Positions 43,567 to 50,850 of a stretch of 64,000 nt of DNA are shown piece after piece (positions within the stretch are counted from its first letter, which is position 1; every line of letters starts with the position of its first letter). The notes under the pieces are model-generated. The model was not told where the DNA came from. It saw nothing but the letters and a program-made list of their open reading frames with translations, and ran no database searches. Made by a program: the position numbers and the translations under genes. Location of the stretch: NCBI GenBank assembly GCA_018267655.1, contig JAFDYB010000057.1:62001-126000 (forward strand), in the 5' to 3' direction. The stretch is from Bacteroidota bacterium. GTDB lineage: Bacteria; Bacteroidota; Bacteroidia; B-17B0; Aurantibacillaceae.

Positions 43567-43986
43567 TTATAATTTAGGGTGGTAATTAAATTTTAATCCG
43601 CACATATTTTCCATTTCTTTACCGGCTTCGAGCATGTCAGTATCTTCTACGTGATAAAACCAATCTATTTCAAAAGTAATTTTAAATTTTTCTATTCCGG
43701 TAATTTTTAAAAAACTAAATAAATCAAATAATACTTTAGCTGAGGTAGAATTAAAATATTCTAAATTAATAATTAGGCGTTTAGTTATGTTTGAATTAGT
43801 TGTGTTTGAAAGATCGTTTAATACATATAAGTGGTTAAAATAATTTTCGAACCATTTAAAAACCGGCTCGTAAAATTTAATTGGGTTTTCAGGTCTGCTT
43901 TCGCCTGTAATTGAAAATTTGTGCTCAAGGTGATTAAGATAAACATTAGGGTTTAAGTCATTTCCTTTTATATCTAGCACTTCCAT
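43567..43986 (-). CDS. SiaC-like regulatory phosphoprotein (DUF1987)
   Basis: 139 residues from ATG 43986 (MEVLDIKGNDLNPNVYLNHL); the longer frame to 44076 overlaps the upstream gene and adds non-conserved sequence. Family marks: FSITGESRPENPIKFYEPVFKW and NLEYFNSTSAKVLFDLF. The NSTSAK stretch (residues 79-84) lies where SiaC of Pseudomonas is phosphorylated on a Thr, as far as I can align by eye; T81 is the candidate. In that system the kinase SiaB and phosphatase SiaA set the phosphorylation state. The neighbouring genes supply both activities here. The downstream target is not in the window. Confidence 0.85.
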   Translation of the reverse strand: MEVLDIKGNDLNPNVYLNHLEHKFSITGESRPENPIKFYEPVFKWFENYFNHLYVLNDLSNTTNSNITKRLIINLEYFNSTSAKVLFDLFSFLKITGIEKFKITFEIDWFYHVEDTDMLEAGKEMENMCGLKFNYHPKL

Positions 43987-43996
43987 GTTTATAATT

Positions 43997-44524
43997 TTAT
44001 TTTGAATATATTTTAAAGTGCATATTAAAGAGAATTTTTGAGTCTTCTTGTTTATTAAATCTATACAAAAATTCATCGGCTTTTAGCAGCATATCTATAA
44101 GCCCTAAGCCGGCAGTTGATACATTTGAATATTGGTTATTAGAAATAATTTCTGTTTTTATATGTTTCAATTCTTCTTTATTTTTAGAGGTAATTAATTT
44201 TAACTTTTCAGTTATTTCATTGTATTGATTTTCATTTATTAAGTTAATGGTATCTATTTGATAGGCATTTGAATGTGTAGAAATTAAGATGAGTGATTTA
44301 TAATACACTTTGTTGTCGTCTGAAAATATATTGTGTTTAATTATATTTTCAACACATTCGTTAATGGCATTATAAACGCGATTAGTTGTTAATACAGATT
44401 CTTTATTTTTAATAAGCTTGTCTTTTGTAAGTTTTAAAATTTCATTTAACACCATATTGTCAATGTAGCCAAAATAGCTAAAGATGATGTGATTTTTATA
44501 TAATATTTCTGAAAGAGAACTCAT
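43997..44524 (-). CDS. SiaB-like protein kinase (GHKL-type)
   Basis: 175 residues. The motif NRVYNAINECVENIIKHNIF (about 48-67) corresponds to the N-box helix of GHKL ATPases (E-x-x-x-N), and STAGLGLIDML (~137-147) to the glycine-rich G2 lid. This is the compact form of anti-sigma-like serine/threonine kinases in the SiaB family. Expected role: phosphorylating the SiaC-like protein encoded 10 bases downstream. It lies 24 bases after hemB and may share its transcript. Confidence 0.82.
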   Translation of the reverse strand: MSSLSEILYKNHIIFSYFGYIDNMVLNEILKLTKDKLIKNKESVLTTNRVYNAINECVENIIKHNIFSDDNKVYYKSLILISTHSNAYQIDTINLINENQYNEITEKLKLITSKNKEELKHIKTEIISNNQYSNVSTAGLGLIDMLLKADEFLYRFNKQEDSKILFNMHFKIYSK

Positions 44525-44548
44525 TTCAAAATAAATATTGAAGTTATA

Positions 44549-45523
44549 TTATTTTTTAGACATAGCAAATTCTTTTGCAAAATAACTTAAAATAATAGAG
44601 GCCCCTGCGCGTTTAAGACTAAGTAAAATTTCATCTCTAACACTGGGTCCATCTATCCAACCTTTGGCAGAAGCAGCCTTAACCATGGCGTATTCGCCAC
44701 TTACATTATAAGCAGCAATTGGAAGTGAAAAATTATCACTTAATTGTTTTATAACATCCATGTAGCTTAAAGCGGGTTTAACCATTAAAAAATCAGCACC
44801 TTCAAATGTATCTAACTCAGCCTCAATTAAGGCTTCTTTAACATTGGCAGGATTCATTTGATAGGTTTTTTTGTTACCAAATTTTGGGGCGCTGTCTAAA
44901 GCATCTCTAAATGGTCCATAAAAAGCACTAGCATACTTTGCAGTGTAGCTCATGATTGAAACTTCTGTAAATCCCTTCTTGTCTAAAGCATTTCTAATTG
45001 CCCCAACCCTCCCATCCATCATGTCGCTGGGGCCTATAATATCTGCACCCGCGTAAGCATGCACTAAGGCCATTTCGCATAAAATTTCAACGGTTTCGTC
45101 ATTCAGTATTTTTCCGTTTTTAACTAATCCATCATGTCCATCACTACTGTAGGGATCCATTGCAACGTCGGTCATAACAATTGCTTCTGGAAAATGTTGC
45201 TTTATTAATTTTATTGCAGATGGGTAAAGCCCCTTTAAATTTAAGCCTTCTGAGGCATTTTTATTTTTAAGTTTATTGTTTATACTTGGAAATATGCAAA
45301 AACTATTTATATTTAATTTTAAGCAAGATTCTATTTCTTTTAACAGTAAATCGGTTGAATAACGGAATATTCCAGGCATTGAATTTATTTCGGTTTTTTT
45401 ATTTTTCCCTTCCGTTAAAAAAAGGGGAAGTATCAAGTCATCAACAGTTACATGATTTTCTTGCGTAAGGTTTCGAATAGATTGTGATTTTCTGTTTCTG
45501 CGAGGGCGCTGTGGTAAATTCAT
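44549..45523 (-). CDS. hemB: Delta-aminolevulinic acid dehydratase (porphobilinogen synthase)
   Basis: 324 residues; condenses two 5-aminolevulinates to porphobilinogen in haem synthesis. Visible: RPRRNRKSQSIRNL at the start, VMTDVAMDPYSSDGHDGLV (an Asp-rich metal loop, not the Cys-rich zinc type), GADIIGPSDMMDGRVGAIR, the Schiff-base lysines in SIMSYTAKYASAFYGPFRDA and ADFLMVKPALSYMDV, and AYNVSGEYAMVKAA. The Asp-rich loop suggests Mg rather than Zn dependence. First gene of the minus-strand run into the Sia-like module. Start ATG at 45523. Confidence 0.97.
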   Translation of the reverse strand: MNLPQRPRRNRKSQSIRNLTQENHVTVDDLILPLFLTEGKNKKTEINSMPGIFRYSTDLLLKEIESCLKLNINSFCIFPSINNKLKNKNASEGLNLKGLYPSAIKLIKQHFPEAIVMTDVAMDPYSSDGHDGLVKNGKILNDETVEILCEMALVHAYAGADIIGPSDMMDGRVGAIRNALDKKGFTEVSIMSYTAKYASAFYGPFRDALDSAPKFGNKKTYQMNPANVKEALIEAELDTFEGADFLMVKPALSYMDVIKQLSDNFSLPIAAYNVSGEYAMVKAASAKGWIDGPSVRDEILLSLKRAGASIILSYFAKEFAMSKK

Positions 45524-45642
45524 ACTTAAAATAAAAATACTAAATTATTTATTTTTTTTAGAGTACAGAAAAAATAATTGTAGTGGGCATCTAAAGATGC
45601 GGAAGAGAGATTAAATCTGTTTTTTGTTCGTACAGCATAGGC

Positions 45643-47388
45643 CTACTTTTTTTCCGATAACACGCGCTTATATATAAAATCTGAAATTTCTTGTTGCGAT
45701 GTCATTGGTGAGCTGCAGTATGATGATGTGCAAAGTATAACAAAATTAGTGTTAAGCGAATTAAAAATGTCTTTTTTATCTTCAGTTATATTACTTGCAT
45801 TATAAATTGTGCTGTAAAAATAAAAATGTGGAAACGATACGGTGCTTTTTAAGTAACCATCTTTTAGCGGATCTTCTTTTTTCAGCATTAATGCGGCCAT
45901 AATGGGTTCAGTTGCAATTTCTTCAAAAGCACTTAGTATGCCCGGTTCAGTTGCAATGCTGTTTACTACTTTTGAGTTTACTAAAAAATTAAAAATTTCT
46001 GTAGCTTTTTGCTTAAAAAAGGGTTCGTTAAAAATATAAGAAGCATAATTTAATAATCGGCAAGTTTCAATATTTTCTGAAATATTGTAGGGAGCTTTTA
46101 TAGCGCTTTTGCCAACGTAAGTATAAAAATAGCTGTTATTAAATGAAAAAGTTGTTGAAATATTTTTTAATAATTCGTAAGCTTGTTTTTTATATTTTTC
46201 GTTTTGTGTTGCTCTGTATAGTAGTATTAAATTTCGCGCCATACATGCGTTATCTTTTAATGATGTTGTTGCAGACGCATTTTTTCCGTGCTGAAACAAA
46301 GTATCTTTTTTATGATTTAAATTTAAATAGTTAGTGCAATTTATGGCACCAGTTAAATATGTTTGATTTCCGCTAGTTGCCCATAAAATTGTAAGTGCTT
46401 CGGAGTATTGTGCATTATCGCTAGTATAAACATTGGTGTCAATTTCGGGAACACCTTTTTTTAATCGCTCTGCATTTGATAAATTATAATACTCATGCGC
46501 TTTTTCGCCTTTTATTAAATCAGCATCTTGTGCATTATAATAACCGCCGTTTTTGTTTTTTAAAAACCTATCTACGTAAATTGCTATATTTTCTGCACGT
46601 TTAAGCATTTTGGGGTCTTTAAATAACTGGTAATACCAACAATAAATTTTAATATATCTGGCTTGTATAAATAAAAGTTTTTCATAGTGCACATGGTTCC
46701 AATCGCCGTTTGTTGAATATTGAAACATTCCTCCCCAAACCGTGTCGCATATCCCAATTGAGTTTTTTACAGAGTTGGTTATCCATTTGCTTAATGAGTC
46801 AGATTTAAAATGAGTAAGAGCATATTCAAATGTATCAAAATCAATATATTTTTGATTAAAATTAAAGCCTCCTAGTTCAAACGATAATGATTTACGAAAC
46901 ATAATTTGTAGTTTTTTTAACGATTCTTTTTTTTCTATATCTGTTTCGCTTTTACTATCAATTTCAACAAAATCACTTTCTATTTTTTTTGAATTTTTTT
47001 TAATTTTCACTAAAGTAGCATAAAACTCATCTGCCGGAATGTAACCCGCTTCTTTAAATATTTCATTACCATTGGCATCAAAGATAATAGTAGCAGGCCA
47101 GCCATAATCTTTATATAAACTGTTTAAATCTTGGCGCTCATCATGATCTTCTGAGCAGGTGATATAATTTTTATTTAAGACAGAAATTATGTTTTTATTG
47201 CGATATGTTTTTTCTTCCATTACATGGCACCAATGGCACCAATTAGCGCGTAAATGCAATAGTACTGGCTTGTTTTCCTTTTTTGCTTGTTCAAAAACAC
47301 TTTCGTTAAAGTGTTTCCAAACGGGTTGAGAGAATAGTTTGGTAATTAAAAACAATGTGAATAATACAAAACAACTTACTTTTTTCAT
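45643..47388 (-). CDS. Secreted DUF255 thioredoxin-fold protein (YyaL-like)
   Basis: 581 residues with signal peptide (SCFVLFTLFLITKLFSQ). N-terminal DUF255 thioredoxin fold: VLLHLRANWCHWCHVMEEKTY with CHWC at Cys51/Cys54, then YGWPATIIFDANGNEI. The rest is an (alpha/alpha)-barrel like that of N-acylglucosamine epimerases (GGFNFNQKYIDFDTF, GGYYNAQDADL, ALTILWATSGNQTYL). It follows the DoxX gene of the Hvf-like peptide locus by 38 bases on the same strand, so it is probably the last gene of that operon. A role in periplasmic thiol or metal handling would fit (inference). The function of the family is unproven. Confidence 0.85.
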   Translation of the reverse strand: MKKVSCFVLFTLFLITKLFSQPVWKHFNESVFEQAKKENKPVLLHLRANWCHWCHVMEEKTYRNKNIISVLNKNYITCSEDHDERQDLNSLYKDYGWPATIIFDANGNEIFKEAGYIPADEFYATLVKIKKNSKKIESDFVEIDSKSETDIEKKESLKKLQIMFRKSLSFELGGFNFNQKYIDFDTFEYALTHFKSDSLSKWITNSVKNSIGICDTVWGGMFQYSTNGDWNHVHYEKLLFIQARYIKIYCWYYQLFKDPKMLKRAENIAIYVDRFLKNKNGGYYNAQDADLIKGEKAHEYYNLSNAERLKKGVPEIDTNVYTSDNAQYSEALTILWATSGNQTYLTGAINCTNYLNLNHKKDTLFQHGKNASATTSLKDNACMARNLILLYRATQNEKYKKQAYELLKNISTTFSFNNSYFYTYVGKSAIKAPYNISENIETCRLLNYASYIFNEPFFKQKATEIFNFLVNSKVVNSIATEPGILSAFEEIATEPIMAALMLKKEDPLKDGYLKSTVSFPHFYFYSTIYNASNITEDKKDIFNSLNTNFVILCTSSYCSSPMTSQQEISDFIYKRVLSEKK

Positions 47389-47426
47389 GGTGGCTAAGGG
47401 GGGTTAAATTTTTTTAATAAAGTTGT

Positions 47427-47870
47427 TTATTTGGTATTAAGTTTTTGTTTTATAAAAAAATCGAGCGAAAATTTTCCGGCACCTTGTGTTACAAGTACAA
47501 ATAACATTAGTAAATAATACAAAGGGATTTCAAAACCATTTTCGGCAGACGAAAAACCATTTTGCAGGTGCACAGTTTTTATGGCAACTATCATTATTAT
47601 TAAAAGCGGAATTGAAATTATACGTACGCCAAAGCCAATAAGCAATAGTAATACACCTAAAAGTTCGACAGAAGAGGCTGAATAAGCGCTTAATTTAGGG
47701 GCAATAATTCCAATACTTTCAAACCACTCTGCTACAGAGTTAATATTTTCCCATTTCATTTTTCCTGTTTCAAAAAAGCCATAAGCTAAAACTAATCTTA
47801 AAAACAGTAAACACAGCGGTTGTAATTTATTTAAAAGTTCTATTTTTTGTAAAATTCTTTTTAAAGTCAT
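47427..47870 (-). CDS. DoxX family membrane protein (HvfD-like position)
   Basis: 147 residues with four membrane helices (LCLLFLRLVLAYGFFETGKMKW, SVELLGVLLLLIGFGVRI, IPLLIIMIVAIKTVHL, FEIPLYYLLMLFVLVTQGAGKFSLD). FETGKMKW and GAGKFSLD are DoxX hallmarks. In HvfABCD-type loci a DoxX protein is the usual fourth gene and is thought to act in membrane redox steps. Its ATG overlaps the hvfC-like stop by 4 bases, showing tight coupling. Confidence 0.88.
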   Translation of the reverse strand: MTLKRILQKIELLNKLQPLCLLFLRLVLAYGFFETGKMKWENINSVAEWFESIGIIAPKLSAYSASSVELLGVLLLLIGFGVRIISIPLLIIMIVAIKTVHLQNGFSSAENGFEIPLYYLLMLFVLVTQGAGKFSLDFFIKQKLNTK

Positions 47871-48622
47871 AACTTAAATCCAATTATAAATTCACGTTGT
47901 TTTAAATCTTCAATAAAAGCTAAAACATGTTTTTGAAGTGTATTTATATCATTAATCTGAAATAAAGCATCAGCATTTGAAATAATTTTTGAAAGTGTAA
48001 TTTCATTAGCAATATTTTCAATGATATAGGCAAACAAAATACTTAAATCCATAAATTGTACATTACCGTTTTGTTTATTTCGAAATGCAAGTAAAAAATA
48101 GGTGCCATGTTTTTCTTCTAATTTATCAACCGGTGCAATTAAATGTACGGGATAGTTTAATTGTATTAATTTATATTCGGGATTTATGGCAATTATATCT
48201 GTAAGTAAAGAAGCGTTTTGTTTTATTGTGGGATAATCTATATCGGGCATTGTGTGCACTTCTAATTCAATCCATTCAAAATAAAGTAAATCGTTTAAAA
48301 ACGGTATTTTATAAAATTCGGCAATATTATTGGCAACAACATACTCGTAAAATTCAAGAGGCATTCGCCAAACTTGTGGGGTTTGGCATTTGTGATTTGA
48401 AAAAAAACCATGTACTAAATTATTCCATTGTTCATCCGGCAAATAGTTATATGTTATAGGGTAAGCTGTTTCAAGTGTATCGGTAATTATATTATAAACC
48501 AGTCTTCTGTAATGCGGTATGTTTTCCGGAATAGATTTTTCTATTTTAATAGTTATTCCATTTCGGCAATAATTGGCAAGTTTTTGTTGTTGTTTGCGTG
48601 TTTCATTATTAAGCAATTGCAT
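47867..48622 (-). CDS. HvfC-like DUF2063 partner protein of MNIO enzyme
   Basis: 251 residues from ATG 48622 (MQLLNNETRKQQQKLANYC). N-terminal DUF2063 helices with IPHYRRLVYNIITDTLETAYPITYNYLPDEQW and FFSNHKCQTPQVWRMPLEFYEYV. The C-terminal ~100 residues are a second helical/RiPP-recognition-type domain (IISNADALFQINDINTLQKHVLAFIEDLK). In known MNIO systems this protein (HvfC/MbnC type) binds precursor and enzyme and is needed for modification. It overlaps the hvfB-like gene by 14 bases. DNA binding, as older annotations suggest, seems unlikely. Confidence 0.85.
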   Translation of the reverse strand: MQLLNNETRKQQQKLANYCRNGITIKIEKSIPENIPHYRRLVYNIITDTLETAYPITYNYLPDEQWNNLVHGFFSNHKCQTPQVWRMPLEFYEYVVANNIAEFYKIPFLNDLLYFEWIELEVHTMPDIDYPTIKQNASLLTDIIAINPEYKLIQLNYPVHLIAPVDKLEEKHGTYFLLAFRNKQNGNVQFMDLSILFAYIIENIANEITLSKIISNADALFQINDINTLQKHVLAFIEDLKQREFIIGFKL

Positions 48623-49445
48623 TTTCAACCTCCCATTTTTTAGAAACAATAGCGTCTATTTTAGATAATTCATTTTGAAGCTCTTCCATTTCAGGGATAT
48701 TAAAATCTCGCTCAAGTAAAACAGGTACCGGCTTTATGAGTGAGCTTGCAAAATTGAATAATTCATATACTGGATCAATAATTGCCTGGCCGTGCGTATC
48801 TATTATTAAAGTATCAGAAACCTTCTCGTGACCTGCCATGTGTATATAGCTTATGTTATGGAGTGGTAGTTTTTGTATGAATTCTTTTGGGTTATAGTTA
48901 TGATTGAACGCGTTAACATACACATTGTTTACGTCAAGCAGCATTTTACAATTACTCTCGTTAATTATTGCAGTAATAAATTCGTGCTCATTCATTTCGG
49001 CAGCTATTGGAGTGTAATACGAAACATTTTCTAGCACCAAGGGCATTTCTAATATATCTTGCACCTGTTTTATACGGGCAACAATGTGTTTAACGGCATC
49101 GGCTTTAAAAGGGATGGGTAACAAATCGTACAGATGTGCATTGTCGCATTTACTGTAGCTCAAATGCTCGCTATAAACTTTCACATTGTATTGTTTTAAG
49201 AATTTTTTAACTTGTTTTACAAATGCTACATCTAACTCATCGGGCGAGCCAATAGATAGAGATAAGCCATGACAAGTAATTGGATATTTTTCAGCAGCTT
49301 GGTCTAATAATTTTTTCCAATAACCTCCCATATCTATCCAGTTTTCAGGGGCTAGTTCAATAAAACTTGGTTTTAATATTTGAGTATTTAAAAACTCTTC
49401 GGCAAAATCTTTTCTAAAACCTATACCAATATTATGCTTTAACAT
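48609..49445 (-). CDS. DUF692 multinuclear non-haem iron oxidase (HvfB-like, MNIO)
   Basis: 278 residues, a TIM-barrel family. Key stretches: IGIGFRKDFAEEF, FIELAPENWIDMGG, ITCHGLSLSIGSP, KVYSEHLSYSK, PLVLENVSYYTP, MLLDVNNVYVNAFNHNYNP, YIHMAGHEK, DTHGQAI and LLERDFNIP. The His, Glu and Asp in these segments are the expected Fe ligands. MNIO enzymes oxidise cysteines in precursor peptides to thioamide/oxazolone or thiooxazole groups. The substrate is very probably the 95-residue peptide encoded upstream. The ATG at 49445 lies 29 bases after a strong terminator. Confidence 0.93.
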   Translation of the reverse strand: MLKHNIGIGFRKDFAEEFLNTQILKPSFIELAPENWIDMGGYWKKLLDQAAEKYPITCHGLSLSIGSPDELDVAFVKQVKKFLKQYNVKVYSEHLSYSKCDNAHLYDLLPIPFKADAVKHIVARIKQVQDILEMPLVLENVSYYTPIAAEMNEHEFITAIINESNCKMLLDVNNVYVNAFNHNYNPKEFIQKLPLHNISYIHMAGHEKVSDTLIIDTHGQAIIDPVYELFNFASSLIKPVPVLLERDFNIPEMEELQNELSKIDAIVSKKWEVENAIA

Positions 49446-49473
49446 GCGAGTTTTTTATTTTAAAATTATTATT

Positions 49474-49506
49474 AAAAAAGCCCTTCAGAAAACGAAGGGC
49501 TTTTTT
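49474..49506 (-). terminator. Intrinsic terminator between precursor peptide and MNIO enzyme genes
   Basis: GCCCTTC (49480-49486) and GAAGGGC (49494-49500) form a perfect 7-bp stem flanked by A6 (49474-49479) and T6 (49501-49506), so it is symmetric and active in either direction. It starts 12 bases after the precursor stop. Partial read-through would give much more precursor than enzyme mRNA. Confidence 0.9.
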
Positions 49507-49517
49507 ACCAAATTAAA

Positions 49518-49805
49518 TTAGTTTGTTTTCTTTTTTTCACCACATTTACCCTCACCGCACTTACCGTCTTTCGATTTTTTTTCGCCGCATTTTGCGTCTT
49601 TTGTTTTACCTTCTTTTTTACCTTCTTTTTTATCTGCTTTTTTTTCGCCACATGCAGCCTCAATTGATTTTACTAATGAGGTGCGAACTTCGCCCGCAGT
49701 GCCCATTGCATTGTAATTTAACAACGACTCAGCTTTTGTAACTGTTGCACTCATTAAAGCACCCGCAATTAGCGATGCTGTAATTAAATTTGATTTTTTT
49801 TCCAT
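49518..49805 (-). CDS. HvfA-type Cys/Gly/Lys-rich precursor peptide (RiPP, probably metal-binding)
   Basis: 95 residues. An N-terminal signal sequence (LITASLIAGALMSATVTKAE) marks it for export. After a short spacer comes a Lys/Glu/Gly-rich tail with four cysteines (52, 73, 83, 88) in ACGEKK, KCGEKK and DGKCGEGKCGEKK. The repeated K-C-G-E motif with EGKCG is the hallmark of HvfA/bufferin precursors, in which an MNIO enzyme modifies each Cys and the product binds copper. Signal-peptide-bearing precursors are typical of that class. Downstream lie hvfB- and hvfC-like genes; upstream an ECF sigma factor pair. The tail is the likely core. Confidence 0.88.
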   Translation of the reverse strand: MEKKSNLITASLIAGALMSATVTKAESLLNYNAMGTAGEVRTSLVKSIEAACGEKKADKKEGKKEGKTKDAKCGEKKSKDGKCGEGKCGEKKKTN

Positions 49806-49874
49806 TTGTAAATTATTCTTTGGTTATATCTAATTTACGAATTGGATAAGCAATGCTTACAAAGAACTTAAAAT

Positions 49875-50150
49875 TTAACGCAAGTTTTTTGTAACCTCTT
49901 GATTTATAGCGTCTTTTTTTTCTTTTGAAAGTTCTAATTTGGAGTTATTTTCTAACTGTTTAAGCAAATTGTCAATTAAAAGCACTTGCTTATTAAAGCG
50001 TTTGCACATATTGCAAATTAGCATGTGAAAACTGAGTAAAAATTTTTCGCTAAATTTTAATTTACCGTATTGTTTTTTTACGCCTAAATACGTTGCATCT
50101 TTACAGCCAAAAGAGTACCATTTATATGAATATGCGTTGTTATTTTTCAA
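49875..50150 (-). CDS. Small anti-sigma-factor-like protein
   Basis: 91 residues. The segment EKFLLSFHMLICNMCKRFNKQ carries an H-x-x-x-C-x-x-C arrangement typical of zinc anti-sigma domains (ZAS), which bind ECF sigma factors. There is no membrane segment. It starts with TTG on the base after the sigma-factor stop codon (TAA-TTG), so translation is coupled. The Cys/His site could release the sigma factor when metal or redox conditions change (inference). Confidence 0.75.
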   Translation of the reverse strand: MKNNNAYSYKWYSFGCKDATYLGVKKQYGKLKFSEKFLLSFHMLICNMCKRFNKQVLLIDNLLKQLENNSKLELSKEKKDAINQEVTKNLR

Positions 50151-50738
50151 TTATAATTTTAGCCAGTTTTTTTCTAAGCACTCTCTAATTTGTAATTTTG
50201 AACGGTGTAGTATTACCCATAAATTTGACGAACTTATATCAAATTCCTTACACACTAATTTAGCATCTTCTTCATCAATTAAACACATTTTAAAAATACC
50301 TTGCCATTTAATTGAAATTTTTGAAAGGCATTGATTTAATATTTTATAAAATTCATTTTTTTCAGTAGAGCAGTGCGCTTCTGTCCACTGCTTTGGCTGT
50401 TTAGCCTCTTCCCACTTTCCCATTTTATTATAATTAAAAAAATAGTCTAACTCTACTTCATTTCCTTGGCTTTCATTTAATAAGAGTTCGTTTTTAGTGC
50501 TTGCTTTTTTAAAATAGTCAATTATTTTATTTTTTAATATAGCTGTAAGCCAGGTTTTTTCACTAGCTGTACCATTAAATGTATCTTTAGCTTTTAGTGC
50601 CGATAAAAAAGTGTCTTGCACTAAATCTTCGGCCACTTCAACCTTATTTACGCGATAAAAGGCTACTTTGTATAAATAATCGGCATAATTATTTACCCAA
50701 TTTTGAGGATTTAGATTATTTGCAATTGAACCGTTCAA
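50151..50738 (-). CDS. ECF-type RNA polymerase sigma factor
   Basis: About 195 residues. Region 2: NNYADYLYKVAFYRVNKVEVAEDLVQDTFLSALKAKDTFNG with TWLTAILKNKIIDYFKK. Region 4: CLSKISIKWQGIFKMCLIDEEDAKLVCKEFDISSSNLWVILHRSKLQIRECLEKNW, the helix-turn-helix that reads the -35. No ATG exists at the front. A TTG at 50747 falls inside a TACTTTTG promoter box, so TTG at 50738 is preferred and would give a near-leaderless transcript. It probably drives the peptide locus downstream. Confidence 0.88.
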   Translation of the reverse strand: MNGSIANNLNPQNWVNNYADYLYKVAFYRVNKVEVAEDLVQDTFLSALKAKDTFNGTASEKTWLTAILKNKIIDYFKKASTKNELLLNESQGNEVELDYFFNYNKMGKWEEAKQPKQWTEAHCSTEKNEFYKILNQCLSKISIKWQGIFKMCLIDEEDAKLVCKEFDISSSNLWVILHRSKLQIRECLEKNWLKL

Positions 50739-50744
50739 GATGTG

Positions 50745-50752
50745 CAAAAGTA
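50745..50752 (-). promoter_or_regulatory. -7 box (TACTTTTG) of the ECF sigma gene
   Basis: On the minus strand TACTTTTG is an exact TAnnTTTG match, 6 bases before the TTG at 50738. This housekeeping-type box suggests basal expression of the sigma/anti-sigma pair. Confidence 0.45.
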
Positions 50753-50850
50753 AAAATAATTTTTTTAATAGAAATTTAAAAGCTACATGTTTAAAACTAA
50801 GTGTTTTAGTTTATACAATAAAGCACTAATAGTTTTACTTTGTTTCGCAA

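Noticed and set aside
43986..44076. 30-residue N-terminal extension of the SiaC-like protein
   Set aside because: It overlaps the SiaB-like gene by 80 bases and adds non-conserved sequence; MEVLDIKG is the natural start.
47867..48622. Older-style reading of the DUF2063 protein as a DNA-binding regulator
   Set aside because: Its overlap with the DUF692 gene and the known MNIO context favour a peptide-modification partner.
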